Position numbers and translations under genes: made by a program. A stretch of DNA of 64,000 nt, taken from the NCBI GenBank assembly GCA_025618425.1, contig CM046849.1, positions 31,110,671 to 31,174,670 on the forward strand, written 5' to 3'. This DNA comes from Heliocidaris tuberculata (taxonomy: Eukaryota > Echinodermata > Echinoidea > Camarodonta > Echinometridae). The notes beneath the pieces were generated by a model, which saw only the letters and a program-made list of their open reading frames with translations, was not told the origin of the DNA and ran no database searches. Position 1 is the first letter of the stretch. Every line of letters begins with the position of its first letter. Positions 47,313 to 57,496 of this stretch are shown here, piece after piece.

Positions 47313-47888
47313 ACAAATATTTTGTATGTTCTGTTTTTTAAAATTTGTTTATTGATTTGTTTTTTACACGTACCCTACATATGAAAGAGATCTTTTCCTT
47401 CTCCATCTGTCAAGAAGAGGGATACTTCGGAGAATTCTCAGTACAAAGCAATTGGAGCGCTGTTCACAAGGGAAATCAGAGAGTTGCCAATTTGTGTTTG
47501 ATCAATAGCAGATTTGAAGATGTATTCTTATCCTTAATCAGAAGGTGTCTTCAAAGTTTCATTGATCTCTCTCTCGTTTCTTCCATTCTTCTGCTTTTCT
47601 TCAGACCAACTTGATATCATGTTGGAGTTTCCTTTTAAGTTGAGACTTAGTTTTAGGATAATCATTACTTCTTAGTTATTTTAGTTATACCTGGGAGGTA
47701 CATCTAAGAGACAGGTAAACTGAGGTCAGTCAGGTCTTTAGACTGAGAAAGTTTTGTTCAGGATGTCCCAGGACCTTACACCAGACTTTCTGGGTCCTGG
47801 AACAGGCCTATTTAGACTGTACAATGTCTGCAGGTGGACCAGCAACTAAAAAATCACAAGAGCTGTTATGCACTTATTTTAAGTCATC

Positions 47889-47956
47889 GGCTGAGAGGTA
47901 GAAGGGTGTTAAATCCTATCCTTTAAAACAGAGTTAACACCCTTCTGGCTCTCACC
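47889..47956. repeat. Short hairpin family H, copy 4 (68 bp)
   Basis: Arms of 23-24 bases, almost perfectly complementary (AGAAGGGTGTTAA with TTAACACCCTTCT), 21 base loop. It lies 27 bp upstream of a family A MITE. Confidence 0.88.
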
Positions 47957-47982
47957 ATATGAAGTGTTCTTTTGAAGCAGTA

Positions 47983-48398
47983 TTAAGCCTTTCGAGACAA
48001 TTGATCACATTTTGTGGTTTGGCACAATAACTTGTGATTCAGAGCTCTTAATAATATACCAGATGCATGAGGAGAAAGGGCAAAATTTTCTGCAAAAACT
48101 ATGTCCATTTTTGTTGCATGACCATATTGCGTTTCATGCCAGGAAATTTAAAAACAAGAATAAGCTTTAAAATCCTTAAATTGGCAACACATTGAGAGGT
48201 TCAAAATCATTGTTTTTCATCGAAATTGGCCATTTTTTCAACTATTCAACAAAATATCTAACCATGTTTATTGTTTTCAAAGACATTACACCTTATTTGA
48301 ACCATGTAGCACTAAAACAAAAATATAATTGTTGCCAATTTGAAGAACAAAATGTGATCAATTTAGCCCTGAAATAATTCCTGTCCTGAAAGGGTTAA
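47983..48398 (-). mobile_element. MITE family A, copy 4 (minus)
   Basis: TTAAGCCTTTCGAGACAATTG at the left and TCCTGTCCTGAAAGGGTTAA at the right. The interior is the reverse complement of copy 1. 416 bp. Confidence 0.88.
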
Positions 48399-48460
48399 GC
48401 GCACATTCAATGGCATTCAATCCATGCTCCTATTACCATACATTTACAAACTGGACCCTT

Positions 48461-48540
48461 TGTGTGCTGAGAGTCATGCAGAAGGGCGTTAACTAATATA
48501 TACTTTACATAGAGCTAATGTCCTTCTGGATCTCAGCAGA
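48461..48540. repeat. Short hairpin family H, copy 5 (~80 bp)
   Basis: GCTGAGAGTCATGCAGAAGG + GCGTTAA (48465-48492) pairs with TAATGTCCTTCTGGATCTCAGC (48517-48538). AT-rich loop. It lies 62 bp downstream of the family A MITE. Confidence 0.82.
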
Positions 48541-48970
48541 TGCCATATTTTCAGTTTTCACAAAATGAATAGAGAAGACTGCATGAACTGAGCAGGCAAG
48601 TTCGCTTGCTTCATCAAATTGTAGTGTTCACAATAAGACTACATATCTAGGACATTTTATTTGACCCTTCTGGAAGTTCTGGTAAATAGTTCAAAATGAC
48701 TTTGTTAAGATGTCAAGGTTAGGGAATTTAGGGAAATGAGATATGAGAGAGAAATGATTAGCAGACAGTAATATTGCAACCTGGCTCTAAAGGACTAATT
48801 CAGTATGAATTGGGAAGTAGCTATGCAAGGAGTGGTATTGAGTTAGTTCACCCCAATTTGGCCGCTTGAAACATTTTTTTATATAAACATTTATTTTCTA
48901 CCATTTTATTTTTCATATTCATTTTTTTTTTACTCATTCTCTGTATACATGTACCTTCTGTCTGTTATGC

Positions 48971-49115
48971 TGGGGGCATTTCATCAAGTGTCTTGTTGGC
49001 GATTTTTACCGACAAATTTGCTCTCAGCCAATCAGATGCAAGGATTTCAGTAGCTCATAACAGTTATTGCAACTTGTCATTGATGACAAGTTTTATGAAA
49101 CAGGGTCTCTACCTT
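48971..49115. mobile_element. Foldback MITE with GGGGGCATTTCATCAAG end
   Basis: GGGGGCATTTCATCAAGTG at the left and GACAAGTTTTATGAAACAGGG at the right. The interior AGCCAATCAGATGCAAGGATT is the inverse of the element at 30162-30298. Confidence 0.7.
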
Positions 49116-49199
49116 TCTTTCATTATATTTCATTTTCTTTTCCATCTTCCTCGTCATCATTCTATGTTTTCCCTACTACCCATCAGCCTGCTCCTTCAA

Positions 49200-49390
49200 T
49201 CCTTCTCCATTCTATCTCCTTTCTCTCTCTCTCTCTCTCTCACTCTCTCTACATGTAGAAGTCATTTTATGTTTGTAGCTTTATGTTTAGTCTCTATTCT
49301 GTATTTGTTATATTGAAATTCACTGGTCAAATTAAGGCAGCCCTTCTCTTGCCCTCCCCCTTGTAATCCTCTTCTCTCCCTATCTGTCTA

Positions 49391-49429
<39 letters not shown>

Positions 49430-49440
49430 GTGCATCTCTT
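49200..49440 (+). repeat. (TC)n and (CTGT)n microsatellites
   Basis: TC-rich 49220-49255 and (TCTG)n followed by (TC)n at 49384-49432. Confidence 0.85.
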
Positions 49441-49661
49441 TGTCAAATCCTGGCCATATTACTACCCCTGTCTAGTTGGGTGATACAATCACAGTTTTCT
49501 TGTTATTGCATTTGGAAGGGTTCACTTCTAATCAAGGACTAGCATAGGAGCAGTGTTACGGCTTCAGTTGCATTTGAATATAATTATCCTCATCCTAGAG
49601 TGCATTATGATCAATCTGTATCTACTGCTTGAGGCCATCACAATAGCAACACGAGTAGTTC

Positions 49662-50133
49662 AGCTACGTTCACACGATGGGAGCTAAACTTTAAGTTTCG
49701 CTTGTAGTTTCAAAACTTTAAGTTAACTTGTAGTTATCTTGTAGTTTCAGCCCGTATGAACGGACTCGTGGTTTCGAAACTTTAAGTTTGCTTGTAGTTC
49801 TAGAACCACGAGCAGCGGGGGGGGGCTCCATCGAAGTTACGGCCCATGTGAATGGAATAAACTTTAAATTTCGCAGGCTTGTGGTTTAGGATGACCTTGC
49901 TGTTCATGTTAAATTTCCAGGTCATACCCTTCCCGCGCATTATGAACACAGGATCTGTATATCTACAGTACACACAATCGGTAGTATCTACTTCCTGGGT
50001 TAACCACGACGAACGCTCGGCTTGTAGTTTCAGCTTCATTGTTTAGGGCTCATGTGAACCCTTACTGTGGTGAGGGAGTCGTGGTTTCGTTAACATAAAG
50101 TTTCGAAACCACAAGTCCCGTATGAACGTAGCT
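49662..50133. mobile_element. Inverted-repeat element family I, copy 1
   Basis: AGCTACGTTCACACGATGGG at the left and CCCGTATGAACGTAGCT at the right. Internal repeats of AACTTTAAGTTTCGCTTGTAG and GAACCACGAGC run in both orientations. A second copy lies at 61613-62136. Confidence 0.82.
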
Positions 50134-50879
50134 TTTACTTTCTTAAGTTCAACTACAGTGGGTGTAGCTGTTTTATAAGAGTTCATGTAATCTCTCTGTG
50201 AGGGTCGTACAACTAACAAACTCCACTTATGTTGCTTCTTAGGACAGAGTTGTGATTCTGTTTGTGATAAAAGGTATTTTCTCCCTGTATACTTAAAAAA
50301 TCACAGCTTTTAACATTGAATTGAAAATCTGACATGTATTTTCTGTGTGTACTTATTACAAATAAAACTTTTGCTGGGACAAAACATGTGCAAATTTAGA
50401 ACACACCTGTAGTCAAGATTTGTGAAATGATTACTCACAACACTTATTGTTGCAATATGACAAGCTTCAAATCTTGCTACAAATACAGCCATTCCATTGT
50501 TTACAATTTACATTAATGTTTATGATGCGAAATTTCTTAGTTTCACAATAAAATGCTTTATACATGTATATCTAGGGCTACATGAACTATTTGTAGTAAT
50601 ACATACACGTTTCTGTTGTACTTGTGCTTGTACATTGCATATATTACAGTAGAAATTGTTTAGCATTAATCATCAAGCCTTCGAGCTTGATCAACTTGTT
50701 GCCACTGTATCCCATCCCCTATCATCATAAAACGTGCTATATGACATGTTTCCTGCCAACCTGCTCGTTGTGCCAAGAAAGAACAGCAGATGTGTTGTTT
50801 ACATCCTGAAATGGAGTGTTTGTTTGAAAGGGAGAAGGGGGGGGGGGGGTGGTGGCAAAGAAGGAAAAAAATCATAAAT

Positions 50880-51830
50880 CAGGGACGGTATTCAAATCAA
50901 AATGCACATTAAGTGAGCATTTTACTTAGCATTTGGATTGGCTAAGCAGACTGGCTTAACTCGTATTTAGATCAAATTTAAGCACTTTACTTTAGCAAGC
51001 CGACTTTAAAGCAAAATACTTACTGATATCCATTGTGACGTCAGATATCCTGTCCAAAAACATGCGCAATAGATGCGTCACAGTAGATGTGTGCTTAAAT
51101 GATTTTTCTGTGCGCAGCCTATACTGCTCTGCGTATGTATGAAAGCCACATACCTGCCAATCAAGTAATATTGGTTTAAGTCTGCTAGGGAGCTGTCTTA
51201 GACTTAGGGTAAAATACTTAGCCAAATGATTCAATTGAATACAAAAATTGCTTAAGTAGTTTATCTCGGCCGAAAACTAAGTAAACTACTCATATTTCAT
51301 TCTTAAAGGGGAAGTTCACCCTGAAGATTACTTGAGTTTAAAAAATGCAGAAAATAAAGAAAAATAATGGCGAAGGTTTGATGAAAATCGGTCAAATAAT
51401 AAAAGAGTTAGGAGTATTTAAAGTTTTGGATTCATGACGTCACATGCGAGCAGCTGCCCATTGGTCATGTAATAAATATTCCATATATTCGCATTTTTTT
51501 TTACGTTCAACGATAAATTAATATTGTTTCTTTTCAGAATCTAGTATTGAATAACATTTCTGACAATAAATCAAATGCACAGACGAAAATATTCTAAATT
51601 TTCTGAGAAAACTGTATTTTATGGAATATTTATCACATTACCTGATGGAGGAGCTGCTCGCATGTGACGTCACAAAATCAAAACTTCAAAAGTCCATAAC
51701 TCCGTTATTCTTTAACGGATTTTGTCCAAACTTTCGCCAATATTTTTCTTTATTTTTTCTACATTTTTTAAACTCAAGTAATCTTCGGGGTGAACTTCCC
51801 CTTTAAGTATTAAACTGAATACGGGCCCAG
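50880..51830. mobile_element. Foldback element containing a second foldback element
   Basis: CAGGGACGGTATTCAAAT at the left and TAAACTGAATACGGGCCCAGG at the right. The arms share TTACTTAGCCAA and TGCTTAA-type patches. A complete TTAA-flanked foldback lies inside the right part at 51303-51806. Confidence 0.65.
51303..51806. mobile_element. TTAA-flanked foldback MITE family G
   Basis: TTAAAGGGGAAGTTCACCC and GGGTGAACTTCCCCTTTAA are near-perfect 19 bp inverted ends. The arms continue for about 170-180 bp (ATTACTTGAGTTTAAAAAAT, GACGTCACATGCGAGCAGCT). The centre is AT-rich. 504 bp. Confidence 0.9.
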
Positions 51831-51929
51831 GAGTTAATGCTTTATTCAGTTGTAGAAAACTCATTATGCAGAAAACCCTCCGCGGAGAAAATATGAAAGA
51901 CTATTTACACTAATAAAAATCTCACTTCT

Positions 51930-51964
51930 TCACACCCCCCCCCCCCTCTCCCCCCCCCCCCCCA
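51930..51964. repeat. Poly-C tract
   Basis: Interrupted run of about 25 C residues. Another C run followed by (CA)n lies at 52240-52272. Confidence 0.7.
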
Positions 51965-53023
51965 ACAAAGCTTCTTTGAAAGAAAACTGAACATTTATAC
52001 TGGGGAGGGGATATCAGAAAAATGTTTGTTTTACATATGCCACCCCATCCTAGATCAAAATATGTTGGGTAATTAGGCTTGGAATTTTGGATAATGCCTT
52101 TTATCCAAATTATCGCTGTCCCATATATTTTTAAATCCACATGTATAAAGCTGATCTAATTCACTTTTATGATTAAATGGATAACAAGGGCTATGTTGGG
52201 CAAAGTGATAGGGAATATGTGATCAATTTCCTTGAAAGCCCCCCCCCCCCCTCCACAAACACACACACACACCCGCCTTCCTAAGATGACTATTCAAAAA
52301 TTATCTTTCTTTGTCATGAAAGTCATTTATTTGGCAGGAAATTTCATTCTAAAACCAACAGAACAGGATATGCAACAATTGTATTAAAGCAGTTGTAATT
52401 ATGGTTGATGTATTGTAAATTTGAAATGAGAGGCCCCCAAGCATGAAATAATGTAGGCCTAATGTATCTTCTTTGACAACAGTACGTTTTATGTGAATAT
52501 TCACCTTTATGTCCATGTATTACATACACTGTAGTTCAACCTGTTAAACATTGACTCAGTCTGAAAGCCTGAAGGGAAAACTGGCATTTATTACTCTGCC
52601 TGATTGGCATATTTATAGAACCTTTGATTGATTGTAAATTTTATATAATGCTGAAAAGGGAACTATTTATTTTTTGTTACCGATATCACGATGTCCAAGA
52701 GAATTTTCTTGGGATAATTTTGCTGACTCCACCAATGAGTGTCCATACTGCTGCTTGCTTCAAATAGTTAAGGTCACTGCTAGTGGTCATTGTGGTCTGA
52801 GTAACAGCAAGGAGAGGAAGACAATGCTAATTAGTCATGCTCTGTGGATCATGAAATCATTGACCTTTTGAGATGTCCAGATAATGCACTTTTAGTTGCA
52901 GATCACATGTTTGCAACAATGCATGATTTGTTTTTTGAATTACAATGTCAATGAATAACTAGCCAAGGGTTATTATGAAATCTTTGAGATATTATTTTCC
53001 ACTTCTTTAAAAAAAAATTTCCA

Positions 53024-53155
53024 GGGCATCGTTTCATCAAACCGTCATAAGTGCAAGTTCGCCGACATCCCATTGAAACGCATGTTAATTTTGATACAGG
53101 CATTTCAATGGGATGTCGGCGAACTTGTACTTATGACCGTTTGATGAAACGCTGC
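53024..53155. mobile_element. ~130 bp near-perfect hairpin element
   Basis: Arms of about 55 bp (53026-53081 and 53100-53154) share GTTTCATCAAACSGTCATAA and TTCGCCGACATCCCATTGAA with only four or five mismatches around an 18 base centre. End motif GGGCATCGTTTCATCAAA resembles the ends at 30162 and 48971. Confidence 0.9.
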
Positions 53156-53552
53156 TCTGAGCTATATCACCTCCTGCTTCATACTATTATTTTCCACTAT
53201 CAAATTTATTGTAACACGATCGCAAAGACTTAAAAAAAAAATTAACCTAAGGTAATTTTAGTTGTTCTTTACACCCCGAAAGCTTGCTGGACATAGCAAC
53301 AAGTAATGTATGCACACTGGATTCCAAGCATTGAGGCTCATTTATAAAAAGCAGGTTAATGGAAAAGCTAGTCACTAGGTGCTCAGAGAAACAATTTGCA
53401 TAAATTTGAATACATTACAGAACTGGTCTATTGGGTATATAGTAATTGCCCTTGAGCTGATTTCTCGAAAGTCTTTGCGATCGTGTTTTGTATATATCAT
53501 CTTATCATAAAATGAACATAAATACTTTCTCCTTTCTATCTTGTCTCCTCAG

Positions 53553-53708
53553 CTTTGACCAAGGTATGTTTCAAGTATTACCACGGTGCTACGGGGGAGC
53601 TAAGGGCCTGTACGTCCACTATCAACATCAAGAACTTAGACGTATGGGATCCGGAGTCGGATGATGAGCTTGATGAGTACGACCCTTATATCAAGCTCAC
53701 ATTATCAG
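53553..53708 (+). CDS. HECW: HECW1/HECW2-like E3 ubiquitin ligase, coding exon 3
   Basis: A 156 bp exon, phase 1 at both ends, completing Pro155 and encoding residues 156-206. VCFKYYHGATGELRA (159-173) is the conserved end of the HECW N-terminal domain. It runs into TINIKNLDVWDP (177-188), an acidic loop (189-196) and YDPYIKL (197-203), the first calcium-loop-like segment of a C2 domain (usual D--DPYVKL). From what is known of vertebrate HECW1/2, the distance between the VKN strand and DPYLK is roughly 30 residues longer there, so this C2 start is compact. Acceptor TTGTCTCCTCAG, donor TCAG|GTAAAT. C2 is cut by the intron; its remainder, the WW and HECT domains lie beyond the window. Confidence 0.93.
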
Positions 53709-53715
53709 GTAAATA

Positions 53716-54303
53716 TTAAAGGAAACCAAAACCCAAGGAGAGAATCAACGTTATTGGAAAGTGAAAATTCAGAGAAGCACTTTACAAAAAGTTTCATTAA
53801 AATTGGTTAAAAAATGAGAGAGTTATGGAAGTTTGAAAAGTCTCGTTTTACTTTCTATGGGGATCCTCAAATTGGCAAAATTGCTTCAAAATGGCTGATT
53901 TTGTGAACAACTCTCCATTTGTTTTGTACACAGATTTTCAGATTTTCCCCATTATCTTTCAAGGTGCAGTTAATCTCCTTCTGAGCTCAACATATATAAT
54001 GGGAAAATGTATTTTACACCACATATGTCGAGTTCAGGAGACAAGGAGCAAGCACCCTGAGAGATAATGGGGAAAATCTGAAAATCTGTGTACAAAACAA
54101 ATGGAGAGTTGTTTACAAAATCAGCCATTTTGAAGCAATTTCGCCAATTTGAGGATCCCCATAGAAAGTAAAACAAGACTTTTCAAACTTCCATAACTCT
54201 CTCATTTTTAAACCAATTTTAATGAAACTTTTTGTAAAGTGCTTCTCAGAATTCTCACTTTCCAATAACATTGATTCTCTCCTTGGGTTTTGGTTTCCTT
54301 TAA
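53716..54303. mobile_element. TTAA-flanked foldback MITE family F, beside a splice donor
   Basis: TTAAAGGAAACCAAAACCC and GGGTTTTGGTTTCCTTTAA are perfect 19 bp inverted ends. The arms extend for about 240 bp (GAGAGAATCAAYGTTATTGG, AATGGCTGATTTTGT). 588 bp. The first TTAA begins only eight bases after the last base of HECW exon 3, so the element abuts the 5' splice site. Confidence 0.92.
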
Positions 54304-54386
54304 GTTCAGTTGATTTATTATTACCCTTGTGTGAACCAGGCTTTTCCCTGACCCTTTATCTTTGATGAAAGATACAGGGTTAAAGG

Positions 54387-54468
54387 TCAAACCTGGCTCA
54401 CACCAGGCCTCATTTGCTGACGTTAGGACCATGTCAGTGACTGCATCCGTCTTTTGCACATCATTAAC
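54387..54468. repeat. Direct repeat R, left copy (~80 bp)
   Basis: AACCTGGCTCACACCAGGCC...TTTGCACATCATTAA recurs at 54986-55065 with about five differences. The repeats bracket a family A fragment and palindrome D2. Confidence 0.88.
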
Positions 54469-54491
54469 CCTTTCAAGACAGGAATTATTTA
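54464..54491 (+). mobile_element. 28 bp left-end fragment of a family A MITE
   Basis: TTAACCCTTTCAAGACAGGAATTATTTAA matches the first bases of family A, then the sequence changes to palindrome D2. The remaining ~385 bp of the MITE is absent. Confidence 0.75.
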
Positions 54492-54987
54492 AAGGGGGTA
54501 CCTAATGCTGAAACAATTTTAATTCATTTAAAAGATCATGATTTTATTAGCAGAAAATTATCTGCCTTAAAAAAAAAAATTTTAATTCGTGTTGCCAGAA
54601 AATCCCCGAAATATGGTAAGATTTCAGGATATTTTGGCCCCTCAGCTGTGTCCCAATTTCAGCTAGGTAACCACAATGACGTTAAAGTGGTTACCCAGGT
54701 TCGCGTATTGCAGATGTGTTGCGCGCTAGACTGTACAAAATGCATTACACCTTGCGCACATTTTGCTATAATTGCGCGACAAGGTAACCACTTTGACGTC
54801 ATTGTGGTTACCTAGCTGAAATTGGGACACAGCTGAGGGGCCAAAATATCCTGAAGTCTTACCATATTTCGGGGATTTTTCTGGCAACACAAATTTTTAA
54901 AAAACTTAAGGCAGATGATTTTCTTCTAATAAAATCATGATCTTTTAAATGAACTAACATTGTTTCAGCATTGGGTACCCCCTTTAA
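54489..54987. mobile_element. TTAA-flanked palindromic element family D, copy 2
   Basis: TTAAAGGGGGTACCTAATG and CATTGGGTACCCCCTTTAA ends, arms of about 200 bp. The same element as 39925-40410 but inverted, as shown by the centre and by arm-specific differences such as TAAGAYTTCAGG. 499 bp. Confidence 0.88.
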
Positions 54988-55065
54988 ACCTGGCTCACAC
55001 CAGGCCTCATTTGCTGACGTCAGGACCGTGTCAGTGACTGCATCGATCTTTTGCACATCATTAAA
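54986..55065. repeat. Direct repeat R, right copy
   Basis: Second copy of 54387-54468. Contains a perfect TGACGTCA palindrome (55015-55022) where the left copy reads TGACGTTA. Confidence 0.85.
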
Positions 55066-55449
55066 GAGTGATATTGTTCAAAAAGTGATTGCAAAATGAA
55101 CAGTGCAAACAGTAGTTCTGATAACTGGCGTACATGTATGAGATAAATTGCCCTCGATTATCACAGGTGATGATGCAATCAAAATGACGCCTCTTTTGAG
55201 CTGGGCTTTAGGGTTGTAATTGGGTTCTCTGTTAGGTTTAGGGTTAGGTATAGTGTTTGGTCCAAGGTCAAAGTTCAGAAATTGGTGAGTGGAGGATATT
55301 GACCGCAGTCATTGTCGCCAGAGCATGTGTTGTATAATCAGTCTAAAGTGGCCACTTTTTCTGTTTCTGTTGAGTGATAAGTTTGACTTATTAATTTCTT
55401 GTATAGCGGTCATATCCTTTATGTGGTCATTTTCTTGATGCTCCCATGG

Positions 55450-55643
55450 AGTATCAGTATCCCGTTTATAGCTGAGTGGCTAATCTGTTGCACTTGAGCG
55501 CAGGTACCCATTTACACCTGGGTTGAGAGTGGCAAACGGAGATTAGTTTCTTGGTAAAGGACCTCAGTGCAGTATTCGGATTGGAACCCTCGACCTCTCA
55601 ATTGAAAGGCTAATGAATGAACCACTACACCACTGAATGACGT
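55450..55643 (-). mobile_element. tRNA-derived SINE, family 2, copy 2
   Basis: Minus strand from 55643: TCAGTGGTGTAGTGGTTCATTCATTAG (A box TGGTGTAGTGG) and GAGGGTTCCAATCCGAA (B box GGGTTCCAATCC). Downstream TTTACCAAGAAACTAATCTCC and GGTGTAAATGGGTACCTG match the body of the copy at 36193-36397. Confidence 0.85.
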
Positions 55644-56685
55644 CATTTGGTTGGCAAGCGTTGTCTCGTTTGCAGATGACATCTGGTGTGCAAATTGGAA
55701 TTCAAATGTGCATTGTAATGGTACGTAAGATGAACTAGACAAATACCACCCCTTTATCAGGTTTGCTCAACAGGTAAATATTGGAAGTGCAAACAAAAGA
55801 TGTTTCTATTGATATTCAGAAGTGGTGTGTAATTTATGGAAAGTCTACTTTGTGTTGGGGTAAAACTGGTATTTTCTGGTTCTTGTTTGATGAAGTAAAA
55901 GCAGGTGGCTGAAGAGCTTTATGTGAAGTGTTTGTTTGACTGGTTTTCATAAAACATAGCAACGTGGGTCCAGGTTTAAACCCCAACTACAGTGTATTTA
56001 AGAGCATGGGGTTAGTCTGCAGATTTCTGGAGTGGCAAATGTCAGCCTCTGCATCCGGTCAACATCTTTGTCATTCTGTATGTAACTGAGTAAACAAATA
56101 TAGTGTCAGCTTGAAATCTATCAGTATACAGTTTCTATCAAAGTCTCTTGCAAATGCCATTTATTTGTAGCCTTGAACATTCAGCGAAAATTACATTCGA
56201 TTCTGTGAGAAGTCATTTCTCATCATAGCTGGAACTCAAGACCACATTTAAGCCAAAGGATATATTTGTTAGAACAAGAAATTTAGCTCTTTTTTCTTTT
56301 CTTTTCCTTTAATCCTAACATTTGTTTAATGAAGCGCAAAAGTTATAAATGGCTGCATCTACAAAGGTCTTTTTAAAATAAAAAAATATTCTTTTTGCGT
56401 TGGTTATCGTGCAGTCCATATTTTTAAAGTTTTAATTGATTTTGTATCATGGTTACAACAATTTATAGCCTTTAATCAATGTAGACGTCACGAGATCATC
56501 ATTGTGATGAGAAAAGTGCAGTCTTGTTATTCCTGCGATACGGCAGAAAAACAACATGAGCTGCCCTATGCAAACTGGCTCTTCTCCAAACATTGGTGAA
56601 GGAGTGGGCGAATAAAAGAATTAAACCATCCTGTTTCAATGTAGAAAGACAAGTCAGTGGAACTGGGTTGTCAACCTGTTATAAT

Positions 56686-56870
56686 GCAGGGGCGGATTTA
56701 TGAGGGGCACTTCCGGCCCATGACTTCCCCCCCTTTCTGAAACCAAACTGTACATTGTGCTCCCCCACCTATTAGACCTGATGGCCGCCATCTTCCCTCT
56801 TATTTGCATGTCAGAACATTTTCTGAGATTTGTGCCCCGTCTTTTACAAAATCCTGGATCCTCCCCTGGT
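56686..56870. mobile_element. 185 bp element with CAGGGGCGGAT / ATCCTCCCCTG ends
   Basis: GCAGGGGCGGATTTATGAGG at the left and ACAAAATCCTGGATCCTCCCCTGG at the right form an imperfect inverted repeat. Same end type as 43965-44068. Confidence 0.7.
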
Positions 56871-57265
56871 TCTAAAAGATAGCATCCTCTTCACAACCTG
56901 TTTACATGAACAAGAAATTAAGGACACAATTCTGCGAGGGAGCTAGATCTGTGTTTGTGCCAAAAGTGATTAGTCAAAGGCCAGCGTTTGAAATTGTTTA
57001 ACATTATCAAACATGAGTTTGGAGAATGTATGCACGGAAGACATTTATTAGACAAGAAAATCCCAGAAATTAGCTGTAATGTCGGAAGGAATTCTTGCAA
57101 TCAATCCATCAGCATGTGCATGAAGCATATTTTAGTTCGTGTTGTGTTGAAAAGTGCTTTGATTTTTTAATTCATCATTCACAGAATCATACTGTCATAC
57201 TCGCATAGGAAAGGGGGTGCACTGAACACAATTCCGACTTGGCTTCCTTGCGGACTGTGTTTATG

Positions 57266-57296
57266 TAATTCATTCCCCCCCCCCCCCCCCCCCCCT
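57266..57296. repeat. Poly-C tract
   Basis: A nearly pure run of about 21 C residues at 57276-57295. Confidence 0.85.
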
Positions 57297-57496
57297 CCTT
57301 AACCATTAACCATAAGTTTGTTGGGTATAGTTTTTTTGAGTGATTTCGTATACTAGCAAATTATATTTTGAGGTGATCAGTACCCTTTAATTCAACCCTT
57401 ACTGTTCGAGTTGAAAGTTATTACACTTTGTAGCTTGGTTAAGGTCAATTTTTGCATTATGCCTCCAAGGATTGATAGTGTCAAGTTTATAAAGTA

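Larger units (their letters stand above)
38541..53552 (+). other. HECW: HECW intron, 15.0 kb
   Basis: GTAAGTTTTT to TTGTCTCCTCAG, phase 1. Repeats inside are listed separately. Stretches with no recognised feature are about 38541-39924, 40411-41725, 41990-42990, 44100-45625, 46120-46540, 48545-48970 and 51830-53020. An open frame of 112 codons at 40535-40873 shows no domain and no splice context and is not called. Confidence 0.85.

Noticed and set aside
39925..54987. Centre inversion between the two family D palindromes
   Set aside because: The centre is inverted, but arm-specific differences (TAAGACTTCAGG vs TAAGATTTCAGG) are swapped as well, so the whole element is simply inserted in opposite orientation.
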